Shown here: positions 15,653-24,420 of the stretch, in pieces
Layout of the letters: each line of letters starts with the position of its first letter
How positions within the stretch are numbered: position 1 is the stretch's first letter
Source of the DNA: Bdellovibrionales bacterium
Lineage (GTDB): Bacteria > Bdellovibrionota > Bdellovibrionia > Bdellovibrionales > UBA1609
NCBI GenBank assembly: GCA_016716765.1
Contig: JADJVA010000025.1
Span: 682,001-746,000 of the forward strand
Length of the DNA stretch: 64,000 bases
Direction of reading: 5' to 3'
Position numbers and translations under genes: made by a program
The notes under the pieces: model-generated
Told to the model about the DNA's origin: nothing
What the model saw: only the letters and a program-made list of their open reading frames with translations
Database searches by the model: none

Positions 15653-15967
15653 ATGATGAAGCTACTTAAGTTTATTATATTTTCTCCGCTCCTTTTTTGT
15701 GGTTGGAGTTGTGCCTCTCGGCCACCGATTTCTGAATACACGATCGCGAGGGCGGCTATGGAAGCCGCTCGTGACAAAGAAGCGGCTCGCTATGCTTCGG
15801 GACTTTGGCACAAGGCTGAAGAGTTCTACCGCAAGGGAGAAAAATCCTTCCAAGAGTCTGATTTTGTTGATGCCAAGGAGAATTTTGAAAGAGCTAGAAT
15901 CTTTGCTGAAAAGGCTGAAAACGCGACTCGGTTAAGATTGTTTCAATCAGGAGATGGAGTTCCATGA
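15653..15967 (+). CDS. DUF4398-type helical lipoprotein
   Basis: 104 residues; ATGs at 15653 and 15656 are both possible. The signal peptide ends in a lipobox-like GWSC (Cys20), followed by PPISEYTIARAAMEAARDKEA and a helical repeat region (YRKGEKSFQESDFVDAKENF), as in the DUF4398 family of periplasmic lipoproteins found beside ompA/pal genes. The function of the family is unknown. It lies between pal and cpoB and overlaps cpoB by 4 bases (ATGA). Confidence 0.72.
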   Translation: MMKLLKFIIFSPLLFCGWSCASRPPISEYTIARAAMEAARDKEAARYASGLWHKAEEFYRKGEKSFQESDFVDAKENFERARIFAEKAENATRLRLFQSGDGVP

Positions 15968-16650
15968 GGCTTGGGAAATTTCTTGTTTCATGTTCTATGT
16001 TGCCCGTGTTCCTTTTGGGTTGTCTGAGAACTAGATCTGATCTAATGCAAGAGTCTGATCAAAAAAAAGAAATGAAAACCCAGCTTTCTACTCTGCAGCA
16101 GACTGCGGCTCGCGATGAATTGCGATTTCAGGATTACGAGACGCAGTTTCGTGTGATGAATGGCAAAATCGAGAATCTAGAACACCAGTTAAATGAGGCA
16201 AATGCCCAGCATCAGGAACTTATTAAAGCTCGTGATGTTGAGAGATTAAAAACTGAAGAGCGCTTAAAAATATATGAGGAGGCCCTGCGTTCTTTGGAAG
16301 CGCGATCTCTGCAAGTCAGTCAAGAACTGGAACAAATGAGGAGAGAGCGCGAGGTTGCATCCTCCTCTGCAGCTTCAAATCTTAAGACTGCTGAAAAGGG
16401 AAGTTACAAAATTGCTGATGAGGCCTTTACTAAGAAGGAATGGAAGACTGCAATTGTGGGTTTTCAAAAGTATCGGGAGGGAAATCCCAAGGGAAAGAAC
16501 TATGCTTCAGCGACCTTTAAGATTGCTGTGTGTTTTAAGGAACTTGGAATGAACAGTGACGCCAAGCCATTTTTTGAAGAGGTTATTGAAAAATTTCCCA
16601 AGGCGAAGGAGGCCCTCCAGGCCAAGTCTCATCTCAAGTCGATCAAATAG
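15964..16650 (+). CDS. cpoB: CpoB (YbgF)-like Tol-Pal coordinator, lipoprotein
   Basis: 228 residues. The signal peptide ends in VFLLGC, so the protein is probably lipidated (E. coli CpoB is not). A coiled coil follows (about 30-125), then a TPR unit domain (YKIADEAFTKKEWKTAIVGF, FKIAVCFKELGMNSDAKPFF, VIEKFPKAKEA). This is the YbgF/CpoB arrangement. Known CpoB coordinates outer-membrane constriction with septal wall synthesis. Placement after pal supports the call. Confidence 0.8.
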   Translation: MRLGKFLVSCSMLPVFLLGCLRTRSDLMQESDQKKEMKTQLSTLQQTAARDELRFQDYETQFRVMNGKIENLEHQLNEANAQHQELIKARDVERLKTEERLKIYEEALRSLEARSLQVSQELEQMRREREVASSSAASNLKTAEKGSYKIADEAFTKKEWKTAIVGFQKYREGNPKGKNYASATFKIAVCFKELGMNSDAKPFFEEVIEKFPKAKEALQAKSHLKSIK

Positions 16651-16733
16651 TTCTCTGGGGTCTACGGGTGGGGGTCTGCGAGCGAGTCCCTGAATCTCTC
16701 GCCTTTCTGTTTTCTGTGTGCTAATTCATTTGT

Positions 16734-17798
16734 ATGTTGAAAGCTCAGTTCGAGCGGGTGTTGGCTCTTGAAACTAGCTGTGATGACACATCGGTTGCAA
16801 TTGTCATGCAGAATGGTTGGGTTGAGGCCGTATGCTCTGCCAATCAAGATTTGGCCCACGAGCCCTTTGGAGGGGTTGTTCCCGAGATTGCATCCCGAAA
16901 TCACACTCTTAATATCCTTCCCCTCGTAGATGCAACTCTCGCGAAAGCGGGGCGAAGTTGGGCAGATATCGATGGTTTGGCGGTGACTTCGCGGCCAGGT
17001 CTTGTCGGATCTTTGTTGGTAGGACTTGTGACGGCAAAGTCTTTAGCCCTGGCTCGGGGTTTGCCTTTGGTGACAGTGAATCATTTGGAGGGACACCTCT
17101 GGGCCGGACTTTTAAGTGACTCTCAGACGCCGGCTCCAGAAGGGCTTGTCTTCCCGTTCATTGGACTGATCATTTCGGGGGGGCATACCCATTTGATCTT
17201 AGCAAAGGCCCTTGGAGAATATCACGTTCTCGGGCAAACCTTAGACGATGCAGCCGGGGAGGCATTTGATAAATTTGCAAAAATGGCAGGCTTGGGTTTT
17301 CCGGGGGGGATTCAGGTCGATCGACTTGCAAAGTCGGGGGATTCCTCCCTGTTTGCATTTCCTCGAGCAATGATAAATGAACATCACCTTAACTTTAGTT
17401 TTTCAGGATTGAAGACATCCGCACAAAATCAGTGGTTAAAGATGGATGCCGAAGACCGCAAGGCGAATATTCATTCGATCTGCGCATCTTATCAGGAAGC
17501 CATTGTTGATGTCTTATTGGCTAAACTGGAAAGAGCAGTTCGAAAAACAGGTGTTGATCGTGTTCTTATCTCAGGAGGGGTCAGCGCGAATTCCCGACTA
17601 CGCCAGGCGGCTCAGGAGTGGGGAGACAAACAGAAGATTTTGGTTGTTGCACCTCCTCTCCGATATTGTACTGACAATGCGGCAATGATTGGTTATCCAG
17701 GAATACTCCGCCTTAATAGGGGTGAAAGAGCAAGTGATGAGATAGGCCCCTGTCCAAGGTCGCTCCCCGATGATTTTATCCATTCGGTTTACACATGA
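16734..17798 (+). CDS. tsaD: tRNA N6-adenosine threonylcarbamoyltransferase TsaD
   Basis: 354 residues. TsaD transfers threonylcarbamoyl to A37 of ANN-decoding tRNAs. Motifs: LALETSCDDTSVAIV at the start, GGVVPEIASRNH, the metal site NHLEGHLWAGLL, FPFIGLIISGGHTHL, and the C-terminal GGVSANSRLR and CTDNAAMIGYPG. The start at 16734 gives the normal family N-terminus. The stop overlaps rsmA by ATGA. Confidence 0.96.
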   Translation: MLKAQFERVLALETSCDDTSVAIVMQNGWVEAVCSANQDLAHEPFGGVVPEIASRNHTLNILPLVDATLAKAGRSWADIDGLAVTSRPGLVGSLLVGLVTAKSLALARGLPLVTVNHLEGHLWAGLLSDSQTPAPEGLVFPFIGLIISGGHTHLILAKALGEYHVLGQTLDDAAGEAFDKFAKMAGLGFPGGIQVDRLAKSGDSSLFAFPRAMINEHHLNFSFSGLKTSAQNQWLKMDAEDRKANIHSICASYQEAIVDVLLAKLERAVRKTGVDRVLISGGVSANSRLRQAAQEWGDKQKILVVAPPLRYCTDNAAMIGYPGILRLNRGERASDEIGPCPRSLPDDFIHSVYT

Positions 17799-18595
17799 AT
17801 CTTAAATCCTTAATATTGTCTCGCTTGGAGTTAAGTGGTGCGACTCCAAAAAGATCTCTGGGTCAGAATTTTCTTATCGATGAACAGGTTGTCGCTAAGA
17901 TCATTGGCGCGGTCAAAGCGTCTCCAGGGGAGTTGATCATCGAAGTTGGCCCCGGATTGGGATCCTTGACTGAATCGCTCTGCAAAATGGATAGGCCATT
18001 GGTATTGATAGAACTTGATCGTCAATTTGCTGATTACTGGCGCGAGCGCGGTCAAAAAATGATCGAGGGAGATGCATTACAAATTGAGTGGGACTCGCTG
18101 ACACTTTCGCCCAAGACAATTTTGGTGAGCAATCTGCCTTACCAAATTTCTTCTTCCTTGGTTATTGACAGGTGTTTTGGGCCGTCAGAGTTGAAAACAA
18201 TGATTTTGATGTTTCAGAAAGAAGTCGCTCAACGGATCACTGCCTCTCCTCGGAAGAAAAATTATGGAATGCTTTCTGTTATGTCTCAGACATTCTGGGA
18301 TATCACTTCGGTGTGCGATGCGGGGCCAAGGTGTTTTTTTCCGTCTCCTAAAATAGCCAGTCAAGTGCTGAAGTTCACTCGCAAAGATCCTTTTGGTGGT
18401 CTATCTGATGTAGCGAATAGTCAGGCCTTTTTGAATTTTGTAAAGATGGCTTTTTCTTATCGACGCAAAGTGATTTGGAAGAACTTGAATGTCGAATATC
18501 AGAAGTATGGTATGAATGTAGAGGAGGCGATTTTGCTGGGCGAAAGATTGGGGTTTGGTCGATTTGCTCGAGTGGAGGAGTTGAGTCCTTTGTAG
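17795..18595 (+). CDS. rsmA: 16S rRNA adenine dimethyltransferase RsmA (KsgA)
   Basis: 266 residues. It dimethylates A1518 and A1519 of 16S rRNA. Family signs: PKRSLGQNFLIDEQVV, SAM motif IIEVGPGLGSLTESL, LVLIELDRQFADYW, catalytic NLPYQISSSLVI, FQKEVAQRI and the C-terminal FSYRRKVIWKNL. Coupled to tsaD by ATGA; smpB begins 35 bases later, so the three form one translation-related unit. Confidence 0.95.
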   Translation: MNLKSLILSRLELSGATPKRSLGQNFLIDEQVVAKIIGAVKASPGELIIEVGPGLGSLTESLCKMDRPLVLIELDRQFADYWRERGQKMIEGDALQIEWDSLTLSPKTILVSNLPYQISSSLVIDRCFGPSELKTMILMFQKEVAQRITASPRKKNYGMLSVMSQTFWDITSVCDAGPRCFFPSPKIASQVLKFTRKDPFGGLSDVANSQAFLNFVKMAFSYRRKVIWKNLNVEYQKYGMNVEEAILLGERLGFGRFARVEELSPL

Positions 18596-18630
18596 TTTTG
18601 GAATTTGCATATCGAGATGGGAAAAGTGAA

Positions 18631-19095
18631 ATGCAAAAAGTGAACGGAATAAAGCTTGTAGCCGACAATCGAAAGGCTCGCTTTGATTATGAAATTCTCG
18701 AAACAATGGAGGCTGGTCTTGTTCTCATGGGGAGCGAAGTGAAGTCTTTACGAGGAGGAAAATGTACCCTAAAGGACTCTTACGTTTCCTTTCAGGGAAG
18801 TGAAGCGTTTTTGCAGAACGCGCATATTCCCGTTTACAAACCCAGCAGTTATAACAATCATCCTCCTGAGAGATTGCGAAAATTGCTTATGAATAGGTCT
18901 GAGTTAGACAGAGTCGCGGCAGCGATTCAGGAGAAAGGTCTGACCTGTATTCCCCTGAAGGTTTATTTTAAGCAGGGGAAGGCAAAAGTTGAATTGGCCT
19001 TAGCCCGCGGCAAAAAGAGGCACGACAAACGGGAATCGGCTAAGACGCGCGACGCGAATCGTGAGGTTCAGCGCTCTTTGCGGAGGTCAAAGTGA
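18631..19095 (+). CDS. smpB: SsrA-binding protein SmpB
   Basis: 154 residues from ATG 18631; earlier in-frame starts lie inside rsmA. SmpB delivers tmRNA to stalled ribosomes. Typical segments: DNRKARFDYEILETMEAGLVL, GSEVKSLRGGKCTLKDSYV, AHIPVYKPSSYNNHPPERLR, GLTCIPLKVYFKQGKAKVEL and the basic ARGKKRHDKRE tail that sits in the mRNA channel. Its last 56 bases overlap the convergent gene at 19040. Confidence 0.96.
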   Translation: MQKVNGIKLVADNRKARFDYEILETMEAGLVLMGSEVKSLRGGKCTLKDSYVSFQGSEAFLQNAHIPVYKPSSYNNHPPERLRKLLMNRSELDRVAAAIQEKGLTCIPLKVYFKQGKAKVELALARGKKRHDKRESAKTRDANREVQRSLRRSK

Positions 19096-19708
19096 TTGGT
19101 TTTGGCAGAGGGTAGTCATGGGGTTGGTGCAGTTGGCTGGATTTTTCTTCAACCATCTGGCTCCATGCCATATACGCATCGCGGTTGCTGGCCTCGATGT
19201 TGAACTTCTTAAGGCGATCGAGATCTTTTTGTAGCATGGTACGATAGCTTGAATAGAAGTAGTTATACGCTTCTATGAGATCCTGAAATTCGTCGGTTTC
19301 CCGAACCTTGATTGGATTCAGACGCCAATTCCCTCGCGTGATTTGTTTCAGATGGTTTCGCATCACTTTCAGGGGGCCGAGTACTCTTGAAGTTAAACTA
19401 AACGCGACGAAACTAAAAAATACCACTGTTGAAAGAAAAGAACTCAGACAAAAAAGTTGAAGCCAAATCCGCTCGCGCCCCATTTGATCAATGATTTCTG
19501 GAGCACTGAGAAAGGCGAGATCATAGAAAATTCGGTAGTTTTGTTCCAGAAAGAAATAGATGGGAATTAAGTTAATGGTTGCCCCGAGAATTCCTGAGGC
19601 CAGTACGATGAGCACGTACTTCAGTTGGAACTCACGATCTATAAAAAAGCTGCCTCGCTTTTTGTAGGTTGCTGGGTGAATATGTTCCATTCCTTTACTT
19701 AGCCACAT
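19040..19708 (-). CDS. Two-TM membrane protein with HAMP-like domain, no output domain
   Basis: 222 residues. Two membrane helices (VLIVLASGILGATINLIPIY; FLSTVVFFSFVAFSLTSRVL) bracket a 40-residue outside loop. A HAMP-like segment follows (RVLGPLKVMRNHLKQITRG-NW, then ETDEFQDLIEAYNYF). No kinase, cyclase or methyl-accepting domain is present; the tail is Pro/Ser-rich. Such headless HAMP proteins may act through partner contacts. The module closely resembles the C-terminal part of the LspA fusion at 27132. The 3' end overlaps smpB by 56 bases. Confidence 0.65.
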   Translation of the reverse strand: MWLSKGMEHIHPATYKKRGSFFIDREFQLKYVLIVLASGILGATINLIPIYFFLEQNYRIFYDLAFLSAPEIIDQMGRERIWLQLFCLSSFLSTVVFFSFVAFSLTSRVLGPLKVMRNHLKQITRGNWRLNPIKVRETDEFQDLIEAYNYFYSSYRTMLQKDLDRLKKFNIEASNRDAYMAWSQMVEEKSSQLHQPHDYPLPKPITLTSAKSAEPHDSRRAS

Positions 19709-19727
19709 GCTCTCAATTGTATCTACC

Positions 19728-19772
19728 TTGAGTTACTATATGAAGACCTTTAGCAAGAGTTGTGTAACTCAA
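19728..19772. promoter_or_regulatory. Inverted repeat upstream of the HAMP protein gene
   Basis: TTGAGTTAC (19728-19736) and GTAACTCAA (19764-19772) are exact reverse complements spaced by 27 bases, 20 bases upstream of the minus-strand start at 19708. It may be an operator with two half-sites or a leader hairpin. Confidence 0.35.
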
Positions 19773-19905
19773 TTCTTAAGTCGGTCGGAAACTTTTTCCC
19801 TCGTTACTTTGGTATGAGGACTATTTTGCCTACTCAGGCTGCGAAGGTCGCTCGCTGGTACTTAGGGGGCTTGTGCGCACGGCTTGACTGAGATATGAAA
19901 GTCAT

Positions 19906-20024
19906 AAACTGGCCCACGAGGATGTTGGTGTGGCCCACGAGGATGTTGGTGAGGCGGACTTAGATCCCATGAGTTGGCGCATCATTTGCCTCTCCCTTCT
20001 GCTATGAAGCAGGTAGGCCAGTTT
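19906..20024. repeat. Tandem 21-base duplication flanked by an inverted repeat
   Basis: A 21-base unit beginning TGGCCCACGAGG occurs twice without a gap (19910-19930, 19931-19951). AAACTGGCC (19906-19914) and its complement GGCCAGTTT (20016-20024) flank a 100-base interval just downstream of rluB. I see no reading frame here. The remaining part of the 320-base gap between the HAMP gene and rluB shows nothing else clear. Confidence 0.6.
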
Positions 20025-20031
20025 GTGAAAA

Positions 20032-20829
20032 TCACTTTCGTTTGAGAAGCGCATCTTTCTTGAGTGATTTTTGTCTTTCCTTCTTTACCTTGCGAGCGAA
20101 GATTTTGCGAAGGTCATCGGGACCTAACAATTTATGTTCACCGTGCTTGAGGTTTCCAAGTTTCAACTGGCCAATTGAAACGCGTTGAAGTTTTTTAACG
20201 TCGAAACCAATTTTTTCAAACATTTTTCGAATTTGCCGATTTTTACCTTCAGTGATAACCACTCTCACCCAATCGTACTGAACAGAGCCTTTGCCTCGGG
20301 CACGATCAGCACTCTGCGCTCTGACTCTGCCACCGATGATAGAAACCCCTTGTACGAGTTTTCGGAGCTGCTCATCTGTTGGTTTGCCATTGAGCTTAGC
20401 TAGGTAAGCTTTGGGTATTTCATGTCGAGGATGCATGACTTTTTGGGCGAACTCGCCATCGTTCGTTAGGAGAATGAGGCCCTCTGTATCCCAATCAAGA
20501 CGACCCACTGGAAATAATCTGAATGGCAGTTTGCGAAAATAATCTGCCACGGTGGCGCGGCCTTCTGGATCGCTCATGGAAGTCAGAACATGTTTGGGTT
20601 TATAAAACATCACATAAACTTTTTGATTGTCCTGGCGGAGGAGCTTGCCTTTGAGCGTGACGCGATCATTTTGAGGATCGACCTTGATTCCCAGTTCGAA
20701 AACGGTTTTTCCATTGATCTGAACATCACCCGAGTCGATCAATTCATCGGCCTTGCGTCGGCTGGCAACGCCACAGTCAGCAAGGTATTTGTTGAGGCGA
20801 ACTAATTTATTGGTTGAGGCAGGAGACAT
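20032..20829 (-). CDS. rluB: 23S rRNA pseudouridine synthase (RluB/RsuA family)
   Basis: 265 residues. An S4 RNA-binding domain (VRLNKYLADCGVASRRKADEL, then GDVQINGKTV) is followed by the pseudouridine synthase domain with the catalytic GRLDWDTEGLILLTNDG (second Asp), KAYLAKLNG and EGKNRQIRKMFEKIG. The basic C-terminal tail (KKERQKSLKKDALLKRK) fits the RluB/RluF side rather than short RsuA. RluB modifies U2605 of 23S rRNA. Its start overlaps the upstream gene by 28 bases. Confidence 0.88.
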   Translation of the reverse strand: MSPASTNKLVRLNKYLADCGVASRRKADELIDSGDVQINGKTVFELGIKVDPQNDRVTLKGKLLRQDNQKVYVMFYKPKHVLTSMSDPEGRATVADYFRKLPFRLFPVGRLDWDTEGLILLTNDGEFAQKVMHPRHEIPKAYLAKLNGKPTDEQLRKLVQGVSIIGGRVRAQSADRARGKGSVQYDWVRVVITEGKNRQIRKMFEKIGFDVKKLQRVSIGQLKLGNLKHGEHKLLGPDDLRKIFARKVKKERQKSLKKDALLKRK

Positions 20830-21797
20830 GACTCGTCAGTTTCTGGTTGGGGTCCATTTTCGAAGACTTGATGACCCTCAGTTATTCGATACTCTAGGTT
20901 GGTTACCAGAAGACGCAGCAGCTTGTCATCGGGAAAAATATTTTTGAGGGCAAGCCGACCCTTTCGAAGGGCTGTATCGGCCAATCTGTAGGCTTCAGGA
21001 TGTTGGGTCCCGATCAAATTGAGCGCCTTCTCGAGCATTGAGGCCAATTCTTGATAAAGCGGGTCCGACCTCAGATCGATGTAAAACCTCTCAAGCTGTT
21101 TGAGCCCGTAATAGAGTTCCGGGTAAAGGCTCATATTCTTACCGACAAAAACTTCGGCCTTTTGAAAAATATAGCCCTTGACAAGCAAACCATGGCACCC
21201 ATCATCATCGATTTGAAATTTTGACCAGGCGGTGTGGCCTGTCTGTAAAATCTGAACCAGTCCCGGAATAAGTTCCAACTGAGATGAATACTGAAGCTGG
21301 GTCAGTGGTGCCAGTGGTTTTAACTGGTGGCCCGCAACTTTCATTTGATTTGTAAATACGCGAACAAGAAAGCCTTGATTGGGTGTGGCCTGTATCGTGA
21401 GGATTTGGTGGTTGTTGAGTGGCAATATCTTAAATTTTCCATGAGCTTTCGAGGTTTCCATGTGGGCCTCAATTGCCGAGAGCAAATCGCTGGTATGACT
21501 CAGCTCAATGGTCTGTAGCTGATGGGCATGTCGAATATCTTTCGGATCGAAATTCAGTGTATGTGAGCGAGAAAAAAGAAGAAGATCTTGGGCGACGGTT
21601 TCTCCCAACAATTGGGAGTTCGTTTGCCAGTGGGAGATCAACAAGGCATGGTCGTAGAAGCGATCTATCATATCTGCCTGAAGCTCGGCGTTTAGATCGA
21701 GAAAATTTTTGACCCAATGGTAAAAGCTAAGACGCGCCGAATGTGTCTGGGGATTTAGTTTCAAAAGAAATTGAGCTAATTGAGTGACAGATACCAT
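20802..21797 (-). CDS. Uncharacterised protein upstream of rluB
   Basis: 331 residues, mainly helical, no signal peptide or membrane segment. The middle has a possible beta domain (KFKILPLNNHQILTIQATPN, FLVRVFTNQMKVAGHQLKPL). I cannot assign a family. The 3' end overlaps rluB by 28 bases, so they are co-transcribed. The start at 21797 has only a weak ribosome site (TTGGG); the next gene upstream is divergent, so this is the first gene of its unit. Confidence 0.55.
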   Translation of the reverse strand: MVSVTQLAQFLLKLNPQTHSARLSFYHWVKNFLDLNAELQADMIDRFYDHALLISHWQTNSQLLGETVAQDLLLFSRSHTLNFDPKDIRHAHQLQTIELSHTSDLLSAIEAHMETSKAHGKFKILPLNNHQILTIQATPNQGFLVRVFTNQMKVAGHQLKPLAPLTQLQYSSQLELIPGLVQILQTGHTAWSKFQIDDDGCHGLLVKGYIFQKAEVFVGKNMSLYPELYYGLKQLERFYIDLRSDPLYQELASMLEKALNLIGTQHPEAYRLADTALRKGRLALKNIFPDDKLLRLLVTNLEYRITEGHQVFENGPQPETDESCLLPQPIN

Positions 21798-21866
21798 AAC
21801 CCAACGATAAATTTGTGACCTTGTTGGAGTCCAGTAAAAAGTGCGATACTAACGGGGAGAGAGGGC

Positions 21867-22394
21867 ATGTCAAGAGAGTTAAAACGTGATCTTTTTGACG
21901 ATTTACAACCTCCAGCCAGGACGGAATCCTCATTTCTTAATGTGAACCTTCAAGGATCTGTGGAGACAAACTCAGCTCTGCAGGAGGACTGGCACGTCTT
22001 GCTAGCCCAGTTTGACCTCTTTAAACGTCGTTTCAAGGAGTTGGAAAGTCGCCAGGAGAACACACAAAACCGAATGAGCGAGTGGATGGAGTCCACCAAA
22101 AATCGTTTTGACCGGTTCAATAGCGCGGGTTCTCGAATGGAGCAATTTCTTAAACAGACAATCCATGAGATCAATGAGAAATTTGCACAGCTCAACAGTC
22201 GCGTGACGGAGCGGCGTCTTCAGGAATCAAAAATTCAAGAAATGATGGATCGGCACAATCAGGTTTTGCAGACCTACGACGTGCGAATGGGGCAAATTCA
22301 GAAAATTGTTCATGAACAAGAACTTCAGTTGATGGGTGCGAAGGCCTCTTTAGAGGAGGCGCGTCGCGAAATTGCCCGTTTGAAAAAAATTTAA
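21867..22394 (+). CDS. Cytoplasmic coiled-coil protein
   Basis: 175 residues. After about 35 disordered residues the protein is one long charged helix with heptad pattern (LLAQFDLFKRRFKELESRQE, MEQFLKQTIHEINEKFAQLN, and a final ASLEEARREIARLKKI). GGGGAGAGAGGG lies upstream of ATG 21867. No membrane anchor. The family is not recognised. Its TAA stop and the dsbD stop on the other strand share the same TTAA at 22391-22394. Confidence 0.6.
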   Translation: MSRELKRDLFDDLQPPARTESSFLNVNLQGSVETNSALQEDWHVLLAQFDLFKRRFKELESRQENTQNRMSEWMESTKNRFDRFNSAGSRMEQFLKQTIHEINEKFAQLNSRVTERRLQESKIQEMMDRHNQVLQTYDVRMGQIQKIVHEQELQLMGAKASLEEARREIARLKKI

Positions 22395-24187
22395 TCGAGA
22401 TTCAAGCGTTTCAGAAATGCGTTCGCATCTTCGAAACCTGTCAGAGTAAGATCCGCTCTCCATTCTTTCCCATCATAGATCACGATAGTAGGCAGTCCCA
22501 GTATGTTAAACTTTTGTCTGAGGCTCTCAAACTCTTCGCTTGTGTGAGTTGCATCAAATCTGAGAGGCAGGAAATTTTTTATTTTTTGAATGACCCTGGG
22601 ATCCGAAAATGTTCGAGTTTCAAGCTCTTTGCAAGCGACACACCAGTCTGCATAAAAATCAATGATGACGGGTTGGTTCTTTGCGATGGCATTATCCAAG
22701 AGGACCGAGGAAAAGGGCTGCCACCCATGAAGAAGTTCCGATTTTTCGTTGGGTAGATTCACATTTGAATCTCTTTTGAAAGGCTCAGGGACGAAGGCTT
22801 TCGCTACAAATAGAACACCAACAAGGAACCCGGTCAGCATGAACCCTTTGGTCAGACTTCTGATTGGGCTGCTCTTCTGAAGAGGGCTAAAAGCGCCATG
22901 GATACTCGAGACTAAAATCAAAACCAGTCCTATGAGTCCATCAAATAACTGCGGGTGAGTTATTGGCCGTAAATAGAACAGAGCCAAGGCCATCATTGTG
23001 GTTCCAAAGGCAAATTTCGTTATATTCATCCAAGGTCCTGCTTTAGGAAGTTTGTGGATGAATTCGGTGGAGAGACCCAAAGCAAGAAACAGTTGGCCCA
23101 TGCCCACAGCGAATGTAAACAGCAATGAAAAACCCATAAAAGGGTCTTTCGTTTGAGCGACGAAGGCGAGAATGGCGACAAGAACAGGCCCAACGCAGGG
23201 GCCCGCAATGACGCCAGCCAGCAGTCCAGATAAAAAAGCACCGACCCAACGGCTTTTGCTTTGATAGGTTCCCAGACGACGTCGAATAAAAAGGGGAGCT
23301 TGGATTTCAATAAGCCCGAAGGATCCTAAGGCCATGAGAGTAAAAATAAATGCAAAGCCAATCGCGACACTTGGGTGCCCAAGAATAGATCCAAAGATGG
23401 ATCCCGTCAGGGCGGCTCCCACGCCTAGAAGGGAATATGAGAGAGCAATTCCGCCCACATAGACGAGGCTAACTCCGAAGTTTTGTAATCGACTCCTTTT
23501 TGTCCCCACAGAACCGATGACCGCGAGGGTAATCGGAATCATCGGAAAAACGCAAGGAGTAAAACTGGTCAATAGACCTGCCAAAAAGACCGTTAAAAAA
23601 ATGAAAAGCCACCCCTTATCATGGGCTTGAGAAAATAAATTACCCTCCGAGTGGGCGCCTTGTGGTGATGGCTCCACTTTGCTTTCAACAACCTCAAATT
23701 CGAGGGGAACCACTAATTTTTTTGGAAGAAGACAAAAAGTGGGCGCACAAGCCTGATAAGTGAGTTCCAGCTTTGCCTTGATGGGTCCCAATGAGAATCC
23801 TTCTGGGACACCTAAAACACACTTCAATTGAGCACTAGCCCTCACCCCTTTCTTAATTTTTTTGGTCACGAAATCAGTAAAGTCCACAATAGGTAAAATT
23901 TCAAATTGGCTGAGTTGCAGGCCTTCAGGTTCAAGCAGGCTTAACTGAAATTGATCCACGTAGGCATGAAAATCGGGTGCCAATTCCAAGTCGATTTTCA
24001 GAGGACTATTGCTGCCCTGTGGGACGGAGTTTACGAGGAGCGAAGCTTGTGCCTTTAAGGGGTTATTGTTGATTGATCTTGAAGGGCTTTGGCCAAGACC
24101 TGTCAGGGAAGCAACCACAAACAGAAAACTAAGGGTCGTCCGGAAATAAAAAAAAGCGCAATTTAAGGCCAACAACTTCTTTTTCAT
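22391..24187 (-). CDS. dsbD: Thiol:disulfide interchange protein DsbD
   Basis: 598 residues from ATG 24187 (a GTG three codons earlier is possible). DsbD carries electrons from cytoplasmic thioredoxin to the periplasm. Order: signal peptide, periplasmic alpha domain with CAPTFC (C-x4-C), eight membrane helices with redox Cys in FTPCVFPMIPI and AGPCVGPVLVA, and a C-terminal thioredoxin-like gamma domain with ADWCVACKELETRTF. All six working cysteines are present, so it should be active. Size matches the family (about 570). Confidence 0.93.
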   Translation of the reverse strand: MKKKLLALNCAFFYFRTTLSFLFVVASLTGLGQSPSRSINNNPLKAQASLLVNSVPQGSNSPLKIDLELAPDFHAYVDQFQLSLLEPEGLQLSQFEILPIVDFTDFVTKKIKKGVRASAQLKCVLGVPEGFSLGPIKAKLELTYQACAPTFCLLPKKLVVPLEFEVVESKVEPSPQGAHSEGNLFSQAHDKGWLFIFLTVFLAGLLTSFTPCVFPMIPITLAVIGSVGTKRSRLQNFGVSLVYVGGIALSYSLLGVGAALTGSIFGSILGHPSVAIGFAFIFTLMALGSFGLIEIQAPLFIRRRLGTYQSKSRWVGAFLSGLLAGVIAGPCVGPVLVAILAFVAQTKDPFMGFSLLFTFAVGMGQLFLALGLSTEFIHKLPKAGPWMNITKFAFGTTMMALALFYLRPITHPQLFDGLIGLVLILVSSIHGAFSPLQKSSPIRSLTKGFMLTGFLVGVLFVAKAFVPEPFKRDSNVNLPNEKSELLHGWQPFSSVLLDNAIAKNQPVIIDFYADWCVACKELETRTFSDPRVIQKIKNFLPLRFDATHTSEEFESLRQKFNILGLPTIVIYDGKEWRADLTLTGFEDANAFLKRLNLD

Positions 24188-24420
24188 GAATCTCACATAG
24201 GCTGTTACGTCTATTTGGGAGAAGAAGTTAACATCTCAAATTGGATTTATAAATTGTTTTCTCGTTGAAAGGCTAGGTTTAGGGTTTCTTGACCAAGAGG
24301 AATTCAAGAATAGGTCGAGAAAAGCTTACACTTCTGCCAAAGGTCGTGATTCTGAGAGGAATTTGAACACCTCTTCATTTCCATTGTCTATTTTCCGAAT
24401 AATTGCTCGGAGGAGATAGC

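Noticed and set aside
24360..24415. Flagellar sigma28 promoter before motA
   Set aside because: CCGAATAA near 24396 recalls the -10 element, but no TAAA-type -35 lies at the right distance.
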